Shown: positions 54,008-63,743 of the stretch, piece by piece | Layout: every line of letters begins with the position of its first letter | Position numbering within the stretch: position 1 is the first letter of the stretch | Assembly (NCBI RefSeq): GCF_003315135.1 | Contig: NZ_QNRK01000005.1 | Coordinates: 1-64,000, forward strand | Direction of reading: 5' to 3' | Length of the DNA stretch: 64,000 nt | Origin: Roseiarcus fermentans | Lineage (GTDB): Bacteria; Pseudomonadota; Alphaproteobacteria; Rhizobiales; Beijerinckiaceae | Notes under the pieces: model-generated | The model's database searches: none | Told to the model about the DNA's origin: nothing | Seen by the model: the letters and a program-made list of their open reading frames with translations, nothing else | Position numbers and translations under genes: made by a program

Positions 54008-54463
54008 ATGCAGAAGTCGATGTTTCAGACGCTTTATTTCGAAGATCTCACGATCGGAATGCGGGAGACGATCACCAAGACCGTCGAGAACGAGGACGTC
54101 ATCGGTTTCGCCGAGCTGTCGGGCGATCACAATCCGATTCATCTGTCCGAACATTTCGCCCGCAAGACCCGCTTCGGCACCCGGATCGTCCACGGCCTCT
54201 ACACCGCCAGCCTGATCTCGGCGGTGATCGGGATGCGGCTGCCCGGCCCCGGCGCGGTCTATATCTCGCAGAGCCTGAATTTTCTCGGGCCGGTCAAGAT
54301 CGGCGACGTGATCGAGGTCAGCGTCGAGGTGGCGGACCTGACGGAGAAAGGACGGCGCGTCCGGCTGAAGTGCGAGTGCCGCGTCGGCGACAAGGTCGTG
54401 CTCGAGGGCGAGGGGGTCCTGAGCGTTCCACCCAACCCGGCGCTCAGGCATGCGCACGCTTGA
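54008..54463 (+). CDS. MaoC family (R)-specific enoyl-CoA hydratase
   Basis: A 151-aa hot-dog fold protein predicted to hydrate trans-2-enoyl-CoA to (R)-3-hydroxyacyl-CoA. The hydratase 2 motif with the catalytic Asp and His is present as FAELSGDHNPIHLSEHFA (about 33-50), followed by RIVHGLYTASLIS. Enzymes of this type (PhaJ) can feed polyhydroxyalkanoate synthesis, which fits the presence of phaB and phaR at 28-30 kb, but the gene is distant from them. The start at 54008 was chosen as the typical N-terminus MQKSMFQTLYFEDL. Confidence 0.88.
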   Translation: MQKSMFQTLYFEDLTIGMRETITKTVENEDVIGFAELSGDHNPIHLSEHFARKTRFGTRIVHGLYTASLISAVIGMRLPGPGAVYISQSLNFLGPVKIGDVIEVSVEVADLTEKGRRVRLKCECRVGDKVVLEGEGVLSVPPNPALRHAHA

Positions 54464-54544
54464 CCGCGCCGTGCGGGAGAGGCACTACTCCGCAGCGCCG
54501 GCTGTCGCGGCAGGGGCGCGCGAACCCGGGGACCGCAGGACGGC

Positions 54545-55498
54545 ATGACAAGCGGCTTCGTCGTCGCCAAGGACCCGGCGTCGCCGCCAAGAGGGCTGGA
54601 ACGCGCGGTCTACGCAATCGGCAATTTCGACGGGCTCCACCTCGGCCATCAGGCGGTTCTGCACCGGACTCGTCGCCTGGCCGAGGCGCGCGGGGCGCCG
54701 AGCGCGCTGCTGACCTTCGAGCCGCATCCGGCCGATTTTTTCGCCGAGCGCCCGGTGGCCTTCCGGCTGACGCCGCCCGATCTCAAGGCGCGGGTCGCCG
54801 AACGCCTCGGGCTGTCCGGAATCGTCTTCTTCACCTTCGACGCCGCGCTCGCCGGCCTGCCCGCGGACGACTTCGTCCGCCTCATCCTCGTCGAGAGGCT
54901 CGGCGCCGGCGCCGTCGTGGTCGGCTGGGACTTCCATTTCGGCAAGGGGCGGACGGGCGGTCCCGCCTTCCTCGAGGACGCCGGCCGCCGCTACGGCTTC
55001 GCCGTCGAGATCGTCGCCAAGGTCGAAACCGGCGACGGCGAGGCGGCCCGCATCGTCTCCTCCACCGCCATCCGCCGGGCGCTCGAGCGCGGCGACGTCG
55101 CGGACGCCGCCTCCTGTCTCGGCCGCCGCTACGCGGTCTCCGGCCCGGTGATCGCCGGCCAGCGCCTCGGCCGCACGCTCGGGGTGCCGACGGCCAACGT
55201 CGCGCTCGCCCCGACCAACCGGCTGGCGCACGGGGTCTACGCCGTGCTCGCGACCGTGGACGGACGAACCCATCCCGCGGTCGCGAGCTTCGGCGTCAGG
55301 CCGACCGTGGACAACGGGCCGCCGCTGCTCGAGGTGCATCTCCTCGACTTCGCCGGCGATCTTTACGGGCGCGGGCTGACGATCGAGTTCGTGGAGCGCA
55401 TTCGCGAGGAGCGAAAGTTCGACTCGCTCGCAGCCCTCGTCGAGGAGATGAAGCGCGACATCGCGCGCGCCCGCGCGATCCTCGCCGCCGCCTCCTGA
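54545..55498 (+). CDS. ribF: Bifunctional riboflavin kinase / FAD synthetase
   Basis: Makes FMN from riboflavin and FAD from FMN. The 317-aa protein has the N-terminal nucleotidyltransferase with GNFDGLHLGHQAVL (about 27-40) and VVVGWDFHFGKGRTG, and the SSTAIRRALERGDV segment. The C-terminal kinase domain begins about 190 with GQRLGRTLGVPTANVAL and ends with KFDSLAALVEEMKRDIARAR. ribF-ileS-lspA is a widespread gene order and holds here (78 bp before ileS). Confidence 0.95.
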   Translation: MTSGFVVAKDPASPPRGLERAVYAIGNFDGLHLGHQAVLHRTRRLAEARGAPSALLTFEPHPADFFAERPVAFRLTPPDLKARVAERLGLSGIVFFTFDAALAGLPADDFVRLILVERLGAGAVVVGWDFHFGKGRTGGPAFLEDAGRRYGFAVEIVAKVETGDGEAARIVSSTAIRRALERGDVADAASCLGRRYAVSGPVIAGQRLGRTLGVPTANVALAPTNRLAHGVYAVLATVDGRTHPAVASFGVRPTVDNGPPLLEVHLLDFAGDLYGRGLTIEFVERIREERKFDSLAALVEEMKRDIARARAILAAAS

Positions 55499-55576
55499 CG
55501 TCCGATTTGGCGATTTGAGGGAAATCCTCTAATTCCCTCGCCACTTGTCCCATCCCCATCCTGGCCCGCAATTCTC

Positions 55577-58531
55577 ATGACCGACGCGCCCGACACAGCC
55601 TTCGACTATTCGCAGACGCTGTATCTGCCGAAGACGGATTTTCCGATGCGGGCGGGGCTGCCGCAGAAGGAGCCGGAGATTCTGGCGCGCTGGGCGCGCG
55701 AGGATTTGTACGCGCAGCTGCGCGAGAGCGGAAAGGGCCGGCCGAAGTTCGTGCTGCACGACGGGCCGCCCTACGCCAACGGCAATGTCCATATCGGCAC
55801 GGCGCTGAACAAGATCCTGAAGGACATGGTCGTCCGCTCCCATCAGATGGCCGGCAAAGATTCAAATTACGTTCCCGGCTGGGATTGCCATGGCCTGCCG
55901 ATCGAATGGAAGGTCGAGGAGGAGTTTTATCGCAAGAAGGGCAAAGTGAAGCCCGACTTCTCCGACCCCGCCGCCATCATCGCGTTCCGGCGCGAATGCC
56001 GCGCCTACGCCGAACATTGGCTCAACGTTCAGCGCGAGGAATTCAAGCGCCTCGGCGTCATCGGAGACTGGGACCACCCTTATCTCACGATGAGCTATCC
56101 GGCCGAGGCGCAGATCGCCCGCGAGATCTTCAAGTTCGTCGCCAATGGGCTGCTTTATCGCGGTTCGAAGCCGGTGATGTGGAGTGTGGTCGAAAAGACC
56201 GCGCTCGCCGAGGCGGAGGTCGAGTACGAGGATCACACCAGCGACACGATTTACGTGGCCTTCCCGGTCGAAGGCGACGACGCCGAGATCGTTATCTGGA
56301 CAACGACTCCGTGGACGATCCCGGGCAACCGGGCCATCGCCTTTTCGCGCCGGGTCTCCTATGGCCGCTATCGGGTGACCGAGGCTTCGGACGACAATTG
56401 GGCCAAGGTCGGTTCGACATACATTCTCGCCGATTCGCTCGCCGAGGGCGCGCTCAAGGCGGCGAAGGCGACGGGCTTCGAACGCCTCGGCGACGTCAGC
56501 GGCGACGCGCTCGCCGCGACGGTCTGCGCGCATCCGCTGCGCCGCCTCGGCTACGGCTTCGTCGTCCCGCTGCTCGAAGGCGATCACGTCACCGAGGACG
56601 CCGGCACGGGCTTCGTTCACACCGCGCCCAGCCACGGCCGCGAGGACTTCGAACTCTGGACCGCCAGTACGCGGCTTCTCCAGCAGCGGGGCGTCGACAC
56701 GCGCATTCCCTACACAGTGGATGAGGACGGGGTTCTGACCGACGAAGCGCCGGGGTTCACGGGCCGCCGCGTCCTGACCGAGAAGGGGGAGAAGGGCGAC
56801 GCCAACGACGCGGTGATCAAGGCCTTGATCGAGTCTGGAGCCCTGATTGCGCGCGGCAAACTCAAGCACCAGTATCCGCATAGCTGGCGGTCGAAGAAGC
56901 CGGTCATCTTCCGCAATACGCCGCAATGGTTCCTCGCGATGGACCGGCCGTTCGCCAACGCTTCGGGTGGAAAAAGCTTGCGCGAGCTCGCGGTCGAGGC
57001 GATCGAAAGCACCCGTTGGGTGCCGAGAACCGGTGAGAACCGCATCAAGGGCATGGTGGCCAACAAGCCCGACTGGGTGCTGTCGCGCCAGCGCGCCTGG
57101 GGCGTGCCGCTCGCGATTTTCGTGCGCAAAGGCGAGCACGAGGTTCTTTACGACGAGGAGGTCAACGCGCGGATCGCGGCCGCCTTCGAGACCGAGGGCG
57201 CCGACGCCTGGTTCGCCGAGGGGGCAAAGTCGCGTTTCCTGGGCGACAAGCACAATCCCGACGATTACGACAAGGTCGACAATCTGGTCGAGGTTTGGTT
57301 CGACTCCGGTTCAACGCACGCCTTCGTCCTCGAGGACAGTGTGCATTTTCCCGGGCTCGCCGGAATTCGGCGTGCGGTCGATGGCGGTCCGGACGAGGTG
57401 ATGTATCTCGAGGGCTCCGACCAGCATCGCGGCTGGTTTCAGTCGTCGCTGCTCGAAAGCTGCGGCACGCGCGGCCGGGCGCCTTTCGACATCGTCCTGA
57501 CCCACGGCTTCACGCTCGACGAGAAGGGCCGCAAGCAGTCGAAGTCGCTCGGCAACCAGACGTTTCCCCAGGACGTGATCCGCGCCTCGGGCGCCGACAT
57601 CCTGCGCCTGTGGGTGGCGAGCGTCGACTATTCCGACGACCAGCGCATCGGGGCGGAGATTCTGAAGGCGGTTTCGGACAACTACCGCAAGCTGCGCAAC
57701 ACCATCCGCTGGATGCTCGGCACGCTGGCGCACTTCGACCCCGCCACGTCGGTCGGGTTCGCCGGCATGGCCGAACTCGACCGGCTGATGCTGCACAAGC
57801 TCGCCGACCTCGACGGCAAGGTGCGCGAGGCCTATGCGAATTTCGACTACGCCCGGGTGATCTCGCTCTTGTCGGCGTTCATGAACGCGGACCTCTCCGC
57901 CTTCTATTTCGACATTCGCAAGGACGCGCTCTATTGCGATCCGCCGTCGAGCGCGCGGCGACTCGGCGCGCTCGAGGCGATCGATCGCATCTTCCGCGCC
58001 GCCACGGTCTGGCTCGCGCCGGTGCTCGTGTTCACCGCGGAGGAGGCCTGGGCTTCCCGCAACCCCGACGCCCGGTCGGTCCATCTCGAACAGTTCCCGG
58101 CGATCCCGGAGACATGGCGGGACGAGGCGCTGGCGCGCAAATGGGACACGATTCGCGCCCTGCGCCTGGCGGTGACCGGGGCGATCGAGATCGCCCGCGC
58201 CGACAAGGCGATCGGATCGTCGCTGGAGGCCGCCCCGCGCGTCTGGCTCTCCCGCCCCGAGCATGTCGAGGCGCTGCGGGGGGTTGATTTCGCCGAGGTC
58301 TGCATCACGTCGGACATCGTCATCGAGACGGAGGGCGCCCCCCCGGACGGCGCTTTCCGCCTGCCCGACCTGCCCGACGTGGCGGTGGTCGTCGAGCGGG
58401 CCCGGGGGATCAAATGCGCGCGCTCGTGGCGCTACTTCGACCCCGCGACCGCCGCGCCCGGTTTTCCCGACGTCAGTCCGCGAGACGCCGCCGCGCTTCG
58501 CGAGCTTCGGGCGCTCGGCCGTCCAACGTGA
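55577..58531 (+). CDS. ileS: Isoleucyl-tRNA synthetase
   Basis: Charges tRNA-Ile. The 984-aa class Ia synthetase has the HIGH motif as [12 protein letters not shown] (about 73-84), the editing domain (about 200-400, with [11 protein letters not shown] and [12 protein letters not shown]) and the KMSKS motif as KQSKSLGN (about 654-661), where Met is replaced by Gln. The anticodon-binding helical domain follows. No C-terminal zinc-finger cysteine cluster is evident, in line with many alphaproteobacterial enzymes. It overlaps lspA by GTGA. Confidence 0.96.
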   Translation: MTDAPDTAFDYSQTLYLPKTDFPMRAGLPQKEPEILARWAREDLYAQLRESGKGRPKFVLHDGPPYANGNVHIGTALNKILKDMVVRSHQMAGKDSNYVPGWDCHGLPIEWKVEEEFYRKKGKVKPDFSDPAAIIAFRRECRAYAEHWLNVQREEFKRLGVIGDWDHPYLTMSYPAEAQIAREIFKFVANGLLYRGSKPVMWSVVEKTALAEAEVEYEDHTSDTIYVAFPVEGDDAEIVIWTTTPWTIPGNRAIAFSRRVSYGRYRVTEASDDNWAKVGSTYILADSLAEGALKAAKATGFERLGDVSGDALAATVCAHPLRRLGYGFVVPLLEGDHVTEDAGTGFVHTAPSHGREDFELWTASTRLLQQRGVDTRIPYTVDEDGVLTDEAPGFTGRRVLTEKGEKGDANDAVIKALIESGALIARGKLKHQYPHSWRSKKPVIFRNTPQWFLAMDRPFANASGGKSLRELAVEAIESTRWVPRTGENRIKGMVANKPDWVLSRQRAWGVPLAIFVRKGEHEVLYDEEVNARIAAAFETEGADAWFAEGAKSRFLGDKHNPDDYDKVDNLVEVWFDSGSTHAFVLEDSVHFPGLAGIRRAVDGGPDEVMYLEGSDQHRGWFQSSLLESCGTRGRAPFDIVLTHGFTLDEKGRKQSKSLGNQTFPQDVIRASGADILRLWVASVDYSDDQRIGAEILKAVSDNYRKLRNTIRWMLGTLAHFDPATSVGFAGMAELDRLMLHKLADLDGKVREAYANFDYARVISLLSAFMNADLSAFYFDIRKDALYCDPPSSARRLGALEAIDRIFRAATVWLAPVLVFTAEEAWASRNPDARSVHLEQFPAIPETWRDEALARKWDTIRALRLAVTGAIEIARADKAIGSSLEAAPRVWLSRPEHVEALRGVDFAEVCITSDIVIETEGAPPDGAFRLPDLPDVAVVVERARGIKCARSWRYFDPATAAPGFPDVSPRDAAALRELRALGRPT

Positions 58532-59040
58532 CGCCGCGCGCCCTCGGCGCCGCCATCGCCGCGGCGGTCTTGCTGGCCGATCAGGCGGCGAAGCTCGCCG
58601 TCCTCGCGCGCGCCGACGCCGCGCGCGACGCCTTGCCGCTCGGACCGTTCCTCGATCTCGTCCTGCGCTGGAACCGCGGGATCTCGTTCAGTCTGTTCAC
58701 CCAGGACACGGCCGCCGGCCGGGCCGCGCTGCTGGCGGTGACGCTCGCGGCGGTCGTTCTGCTCGGATGGTGGCTGGTTTCGAGCCGTTCGTTTCTGTCC
58801 GCGGCCGGGCTCGGGGCGATCGTCGGCGGAGCGCTCGGCAACGCGCTGGACCGGCTGACGCATGGCGCGGTGGTCGACTATCTCGACCTGCACGCGTTCG
58901 GTCGGCACTTCTTCGTGTTCAACCTGGCCGACGCCGCGATCAATGTCGGCGTCGCGCTGCTGATTCTCGACCTGGCGTTCGGCGCGCGCGCCGGGGAGCG
59001 CCGGTCTGGGGGCGGCGCTCCGTCCGACGCCATGGAATAG
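58528..59040 (+). CDS. lspA: Lipoprotein signal peptidase
   Basis: Aspartic protease of the inner membrane that removes signal peptides from prolipoproteins. The 170-aa protein has four membrane helices. The catalytic aspartates lie in GNALDRL and NLADAAIN, and the conserved N-terminal LADQAAKL and [10 protein letters not shown] segments are present. The GTG start overlaps the ileS stop. The hydrophilic tail after about residue 150 is poorly conserved. Confidence 0.95.
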   Translation: MTPRALGAAIAAAVLLADQAAKLAVLARADAARDALPLGPFLDLVLRWNRGISFSLFTQDTAAGRAALLAVTLAAVVLLGWWLVSSRSFLSAAGLGAIVGGALGNALDRLTHGAVVDYLDLHAFGRHFFVFNLADAAINVGVALLILDLAFGARAGERRSGGGAPSDAME

Positions 59041-59134
59041 CCAGAATTTGCGGGAATGAAACGGTCGCGTGTTTCCGGCTTGGACCGGACGGAGGCCGGA
59101 TCGCGCCGGGCCGCGCTTCGTGAGAGATTAGGGG

Positions 59135-59767
59135 ATGCACATCGGATTCCGAGGAACGTTGATCGCCCTGGCCGCCGCCGCGTCCTGTCTCGGCTCCACC
59201 GCGGCGCGCGCAGGAGACGACGGGGCGGCGCCGCTGTGGGAGGGCATCGGCTCGATCTTCGGTCCGGTCGTCGGGCTGGGCAACGAGGAGAAGGACCCGA
59301 TCGACTATCACGAGCACGGCAAGCTCGTCGTGCCGAAGTCGATGGACCTTCCTCCGCCCGGGGGTTCTGCGGCGACGAGCGGCGGCGCCTGGCCGGTGAA
59401 TCAGGAGATCCAGCGCAAGAAGACCGCGAAGGAGAACGAGAAGAAGAAGATCGCGGGGGTGGGCGACGTGCGTCTGCGCGGGCTGCAAGGCTTCCCCAAC
59501 GCCCCCGTCACCGTGCGCGCCTCCGACCAGCCCGAGAGCGCGGCGACGCTTGGCGCCGGCGCCAAGGCCGAATCGTCGTCGGTGCTGGGGAATCTCAACC
59601 CGCTCGGCTGGGTCGGCTTGAACAAAGGCCCGACGACGTTGGGTCCCGAGCCGGATCGGGACTGGCTGACGGATCCTCCGAAAGGGTATCGAGCGCCGGT
59701 GGCCGCGTCTCCGGCGCCGACCGCCGCCGCGCAGCGGCCCGCGTCGGCGGCGCAACCGTCGAACTGA
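59135..59767 (+). CDS. Secreted hypothetical protein downstream of lspA
   Basis: A 210-aa exported protein with a signal peptide (about 1-26, likely cut after STAARA). A cysteine at about 18 (AAASCLGS) could be read as a poor lipobox, so a lipoprotein cannot be excluded. The mature part contains DYHEHGKLVVPKSMDLPPPG, a pattern reminiscent of the DUF3035-type proteins encoded after lspA in other alphaproteobacteria, then a charged helix (KKTAKENEKKK) and a disordered Pro/Ala tail. Function unknown. It lies 94 bp after lspA on the same strand. Confidence 0.7.
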   Translation: MHIGFRGTLIALAAAASCLGSTAARAGDDGAAPLWEGIGSIFGPVVGLGNEEKDPIDYHEHGKLVVPKSMDLPPPGGSAATSGGAWPVNQEIQRKKTAKENEKKKIAGVGDVRLRGLQGFPNAPVTVRASDQPESAATLGAGAKAESSSVLGNLNPLGWVGLNKGPTTLGPEPDRDWLTDPPKGYRAPVAASPAPTAAAQRPASAAQPSN

Positions 59768-60244
59768 CGGGCGCCGGGCCGGGTCGTGTCGTTGGCGATG
59801 ATTCGGCGCTTGGCGAAAGAACGAAAAGAAGGTATCCTCATTTCAAGAATCGCCGTGGGCCGGCTCGGTCAAGCGACGTCAAGTGTGGGGCGGAGGGGCG
59901 CAGCTCCGAGAGTGCGCCGCTCGATCTGACGAACACGATAGCGTTGAGAGAATCTCTCGAATCCAGCGCGACGCCGGCTCCGGTCGTTATTTAAACCAGA
60001 AAGCAGCGCGAAAGACGGACGCCGTAACGAGCGCGGGAGTTGTCGGAGCCGGGAATGGGGCGCGGACCGGCGTGCGAGCGCAGCGCATCAGTCTGGCGGG
60101 GCATGGGCAGAGGGGGCTGAGCTTTGTCGTCGGCGCGACGAGCCCGGCGGCAATCCTCACTTGACGGATTGATCGGATGCGTTCCTGCGCCGGCGCGGCC
60201 TGCGCCGACGACGAGCGCAACACGACGGCGAATTGGGAAAGGCT
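59768..60244. other. 477-bp non-coding gap before the DUF4167 gene
   Basis: No gene, tRNA or repeat family was recognised here. The only structured elements are a 13-bp palindrome GAGAGAATCTCTC (59946-59958), which could be an operator, and a short AT-rich patch near 59986-59998. A TTGACG at 60161 has no acceptable -10 partner. The gap is long for this gene-dense window and may hold the promoter region or leader of the downstream gene. Confidence 0.4.
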
Positions 60245-61237
60245 ATGAGACCAAATCAGAACAACAAGCGGATGCGCGGCAGGCCGACCAACGGCCGGCG
60301 AGGACCGAACCCATTGACGCGATCCTACGAATCGAACGGCCCCGACGTGAAGATTCGTGGCAACGCGCAACATGTGGCCGAGAAATACCTCCAGTTGGCG
60401 CGCGACGCGCACACCGGCGGAGATCCCGTGGCCGCGGAAAACTACCTCCAGCACGCCGAGCACTACTTCCGCATCATCGCGGCGGCGCAAGCCGCGCAGG
60501 CGGTGGCGCAGGGCGGCCAGCCTCGCGCGATCGGCGATGGCGACAGCGACGACCTGGACGACGACGACGATTACAGCGCGCTGACCGACCGCTTCGCCTC
60601 GCCGGCGGAACGGGCGGCGGCATTCCAGCCGCCGCAGAACGGCTTCCCGGCCCAGCCGGGCGCCCCGAACGCGCCGCAGCCCTTCGTCGAGCGGCCGGCC
60701 TTCGATCCCGAACGACAGGGTCAGAACGACCGCAGCGGCTTCCAGCCGCGGCAGGATCGACAGGGTGGCCGCTTTCCGGACCGGGGTCCTCGCCAGGACC
60801 GGCCGTTCAACGATCGAGGAGAGGGCTATCGCGACAACCGGCAGAATCGCGACGGCCGCCCGCCGCGCGAATTCCGGCCGTACCGCGATCCCGGTCAGCC
60901 TCAGCCGCCGCGCGAGAGCCCGCCCGAGGCGGTCGCGGCGCCCACGTTGCCGTCGTTCATCACCGGACCCGCGAGACCGCCGGCGCCGGAATCCGACGCG
61001 CTGCCGCCGCCTCAGGTCGTCGAGACGACGCCGGCCGATGTCGCAGCGCCCAACGAGCCGGCGCCGCAGCCGTTCGGTGACGGGACCGAATCGGGCGAAG
61101 TCCGGTTCCCGGCGCGCGGAAGGCGTCGCAGGTTGCGTTCGCCCTATGGCTTCAACGCCGCGCAGTCGGATCCGGATCAGGAGCTGCCGACTCCGGCGCC
61201 GAACCCGATGAGCGACGAAACGCCGGTCAACGAGTAG
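60245..61237 (+). CDS. DUF4167 domain protein, basic and largely disordered
   Basis: A 330-aa protein with a conserved N-terminal DUF4167 region (about 1-85). This begins with a basic Arg/Asn/Gly-rich stretch (MRPNQNNKRMRGRPTNGRRG), then RSYESNGPDVKIRGNAQHVAEKYLQLARDA and AENYLQHAEHYFRI. The rest is low-complexity, rich in Asp, Arg, Pro and Gln, and likely disordered, with RGRRRRLRSPYGF near the end. The composition suggests RNA or ribosome binding, but that is inference. GGAAAGG precedes the ATG. It converges on chpT. Confidence 0.85.
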   Translation: MRPNQNNKRMRGRPTNGRRGPNPLTRSYESNGPDVKIRGNAQHVAEKYLQLARDAHTGGDPVAAENYLQHAEHYFRIIAAAQAAQAVAQGGQPRAIGDGDSDDLDDDDDYSALTDRFASPAERAAAFQPPQNGFPAQPGAPNAPQPFVERPAFDPERQGQNDRSGFQPRQDRQGGRFPDRGPRQDRPFNDRGEGYRDNRQNRDGRPPREFRPYRDPGQPQPPRESPPEAVAAPTLPSFITGPARPPAPESDALPPPQVVETTPADVAAPNEPAPQPFGDGTESGEVRFPARGRRRRLRSPYGFNAAQSDPDQELPTPAPNPMSDETPVNE

Positions 61238-61238
61238 C

Positions 61239-61259
61239 GCGGCGCGTTCGTCGCGCCGC
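61239..61259. terminator. Hairpin between the DUF4167 gene and chpT
   Basis: GCGGCGCG (61239-61246), loop TTCGT, CGCGCCGC (61252-61259): perfect 8-bp stem in the 31-bp gap between convergent stop codons. Confidence 0.6.
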
Positions 61260-61268
61260 CGGGGCGCC

Positions 61269-61898
61269 TTATGCGGCGCGCTTCGCTGTCAGCGTCACCG
61301 CGCCCGCCGTCGCGACGGCGTCGATGGTCAGGCCGCACTCCCCGGCGAGCAGCGTCGCGTAATAGGGCTGGATCGAGTGGGCGTCGATCGTTTCGGGCTC
61401 CGAACCGGAGAGAGCGTGGGCGACGGCCTGCGACAGTTTCACGTTTCCTCCGACCGCGCCGACGCGGATGAACAGATCCTCGCCCTCGCCGGTCATCTCG
61501 GCGGTGATCACCCCGCCGCGCGGGGCCGCGCTCGCGGCGATGAGGCAGAGGTTCAGAAGAAGCTTGACCGCGTTCTTCGGCGCCAGGCGCCGGGGCGCCT
61601 CCCATCTGAGGGTGGTGCGGTCGGTGTTGAAGATCTCGCGCGCCGCCGTTTCCGCGTGGCCGGTGTCGATCGCCGCGGCGAGCGAGCCGGAGGCGCCGAA
61701 GGCGAGCCGGCAGAACTGGAGCCGCGCCGACGCGGATTCCGCGCTCTTCCGGATCAGGTCCATCGCGATCCCGCGCATCTCCGCGTCGTTGCTGTCGAGC
61801 ACCTCGAGGCCGTTGATGATGGCGCCGACTGGACCGATCACGTCGTGGCACAGACGTGAGCACAGCAGCGCGGCGAGATCGAGCGGGGCGATTGTCAA
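61269..61898 (-). CDS. chpT: Histidine phosphotransferase ChpT
   Basis: Relays phosphate from the hybrid kinase CckA to the regulators CtrA and CpdR, controlling replication and division in alphaproteobacteria. The 209-aa protein has the dimerisation/Hpt helix with the phospho-histidine in LLCSRLCHDVIGPVGAIINGLE (about 11-32), the ESASARLQFCRLAFG helix and a degenerate Bergerat-like C-terminal domain (about 85-205) that lacks ATP-binding glycines, as expected. The start is TTG. CckA and CtrA are not encoded in the window, but three CtrA boxes are. Confidence 0.93.
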   Translation of the reverse strand: MTIAPLDLAALLCSRLCHDVIGPVGAIINGLEVLDSNDAEMRGIAMDLIRKSAESASARLQFCRLAFGASGSLAAAIDTGHAETAAREIFNTDRTTLRWEAPRRLAPKNAVKLLLNLCLIAASAAPRGGVITAEMTGEGEDLFIRVGAVGGNVKLSQAVAHALSGSEPETIDAHSIQPYYATLLAGECGLTIDAVATAGAVTLTAKRAA

Positions 61899-62077
61899 GC
61901 GGCCGGTCCTATGGTCAATGCGTTCCGCGCCGGCGGGCGATGTCGCCGAGGCGCCGGGGCGCTACCGCTCGAATATCCGATTCGCGTCGTCGCCGCGACA
62001 CCTGAAGGCGCCGGACACGCATGCGGAACGTCGGGCGGGCGATGGCGCGCCGCCGCGCTTGATGACGGGGAACGCTC

Positions 62078-62899
62078 TTGACAGACCTTAACCACACGGC
62101 CCGCGAAGACCTCGCCGTCCTTTTGGCCGACATCGCGCTCGCGGCGGGACCGGCGGTCATGGAGGTGTACGCGGCTGACGCCGCCGTATCGTCCAAGTCC
62201 GACGGCAGCCCCGTCACGCTTGCCGACGAGCGCGCGGAGGCGATCATCTGCGACCGCCTCGCCCGCGCCCTGCCCGACACGCCCGTGGTCGCCGAGGAAA
62301 TGACCGCGGCGGGACGGCAGGTCGCGATCGCGGATCGGTTCCTGCTCGTCGATCCGCTCGACGGGACCAAGGAGTTCATCACCCGCAACGGCGAGTTCAC
62401 CATCAACGTGGCGCTGATCGAGGGAGGAAAACCGGTGGCCGGGGCGGTTTACGCGCCGGCGCTCGCCCGGCTGTGGTTCGCCGGCGACCGCGCCTTCGTC
62501 TGCGATGTCCCGGTCGGGTCCGGACTGCCTGGGCGCGCCGCCTGGACGGCGATCGGCGCGCGCGCCGCGCCGGAGCGGCTGGTCGCCGTCGCGAGCCGGT
62601 CGCACGCCGACGCCGAGACCGAAGCCTTCCTCGCCCGCCTGCCGGTGGGCGAGCGGCGGGCGGCTGGGTCGTCGCTGAAGTTCTGCCTCGTCGCCGAGGG
62701 GCTGGCGGACGTCTATCCCCGGTTCGGACCGACGATGGAATGGGACACTGCGGCCGGCGACGCCGTGCTGCGCGCCGCGGGCGGCGTCGTGCTCACGGCG
62801 TCGGGCGCCCCGTTGGCCTACGGAAAGGCCGACGCCAAGCTGCGCAACGGATCGTTCATCGCCTGGGGCGATCCGGCCGCGGCGGCGCGATTTCGCTAA
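62078..62899 (+). CDS. cysQ: 3'(2'),5'-bisphosphate nucleotidase CysQ
   Basis: Removes 3'-phosphoadenosine 5'-phosphate produced in sulfate assimilation. The 273-aa inositol-monophosphatase-fold protein has the metal-site motifs VVAEEMTA, LVDPLDGTKEFI (about 86-97) and the C-terminal EWDTAAGDAVLRAAGG. The start codon is TTG with GGGGAAC upstream. It is divergent from chpT across 179 bp and followed by eipA after 116 bp containing a CtrA box. Confidence 0.93.
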   Translation: MTDLNHTAREDLAVLLADIALAAGPAVMEVYAADAAVSSKSDGSPVTLADERAEAIICDRLARALPDTPVVAEEMTAAGRQVAIADRFLLVDPLDGTKEFITRNGEFTINVALIEGGKPVAGAVYAPALARLWFAGDRAFVCDVPVGSGLPGRAAWTAIGARAAPERLVAVASRSHADAETEAFLARLPVGERRAAGSSLKFCLVAEGLADVYPRFGPTMEWDTAAGDAVLRAAGGVVLTASGAPLAYGKADAKLRNGSFIAWGDPAAAARFR

Positions 62900-62901
62900 C
62901 G

Positions 62902-62916
62902 TTAATCATCGGTTAA
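62902..62916 (+). promoter_or_regulatory. CtrA box upstream of eipA
   Basis: TTAA (62902-62905), TCATCGG, TTAA (62913-62916): a perfect CtrA full site 100 bp before the eipA start and just past the cysQ stop. eipA is a known CtrA target in Brucella, which supports the assignment. Confidence 0.8.
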
Positions 62917-63015
62917 TGTCCGCGCCGGACAATCGCGGCGCCGCCTCGGCGACGATTCGCCCAAGCGCTCGGGATTCGGGCGCGCGTCGGGGCGTGGCGA
63001 AGGAGCGCGATTGCG

Positions 63016-63588
63016 ATGGCGAGACTGACGCGTCGGGAAGCCCTTGTCATGGCCGCGGCCAGCCCGCTGGCGCTGTGCGCGCGGGCTGCGGCGGACGCGC
63101 CCCCGGAAACCTTCTCGGTCGACGAAGTCGTGGACAGCGGCCACAAGTTTTTCGGCGGCCTTTCGCGCGGCCTCGCTGAAGCGGTGCAGGAGGCGGCGCG
63201 CCGATGGGGCCTTCCCAACGCGTATATTCTCGGCCAGGAAGCCTCCGGGGCCTTCATCGGCGGCCTGCGCTACGGCGAAGGCAAGATGTTCACCCGCAAC
63301 GCGGGCGATCAGCCGGTGTTCTGGCAGGGACCCTCGCTGGGGTTCGACTGGGGCGGCGACGGCGACCGAACCATGATGCTTGTCTATAATTTGCCCGCGG
63401 TCGGCGCCATCTATCAGCGGTTCGGCGGAGTCAACGGCTCGGCCTATCTCGTCGGCGGCTTCAGCTTCACCGCGCTCGACGCCGCGGGCGTCGTCGTGGT
63501 GCCGATCCGGACCGGCGTCGGCGCGCGGCTGGGAGTCAATCTCGGCTACCTGAAATTCACGCAACGCGCGACCTGGAACCCGTTCTGA
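63016..63588 (+). CDS. eipA: Envelope integrity protein EipA (DUF1134)
   Basis: A periplasmic beta-barrel-like protein needed for cell envelope integrity in Brucella. The 190-aa protein has a twin-arginine-looking signal (LTRREALVMAAASPLALCARAAA, about 4-26) and a complete DUF1134 domain: GLPNAYILGQEASGAFIGGLRYGEG, VFWQGPSLGFDWGGDG, VYNLPAVGAIYQRFGGVNGSAYLVGG and the C-terminal GVNLGYLKFTQRATWNPF. AAGGAG lies 11 nt before the ATG. A full CtrA site sits 100 bp upstream. Confidence 0.92.
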   Translation: MARLTRREALVMAAASPLALCARAAADAPPETFSVDEVVDSGHKFFGGLSRGLAEAVQEAARRWGLPNAYILGQEASGAFIGGLRYGEGKMFTRNAGDQPVFWQGPSLGFDWGGDGDRTMMLVYNLPAVGAIYQRFGGVNGSAYLVGGFSFTALDAAGVVVVPIRTGVGARLGVNLGYLKFTQRATWNPF

Positions 63589-63676
63589 GCGACGCCGACG
63601 GACGCCTTCGCGATTCCCTGCGCAGAGGCGGTTGCGCTTCCCGACGCTTTCCGTCAGCCTCCGCGCAGGCGGAGCG

Positions 63677-63691
63677 CCTCCGTTCCGGAGG
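63677..63691. terminator. Possible hairpin after eipA
   Basis: CCTCCG, TTC, CGGAGG (63677-63691): perfect 6-bp stem with 3-nt loop, 88 bp past the eipA stop. No T-tract. Weak. Confidence 0.25.
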
Positions 63692-63743
63692 ATGACGCCG
63701 GCTGCGATCGTGGGCGCGATCGTGGCGGTCGGGGTTGCGGGGC

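Noticed and set aside
61435-61448. AGTTTCACGTTTCC inside chpT, resembling parS
   Set aside because: Only one half of the 16-bp palindrome matches; the second half is wrong, so ParB is not expected to load.
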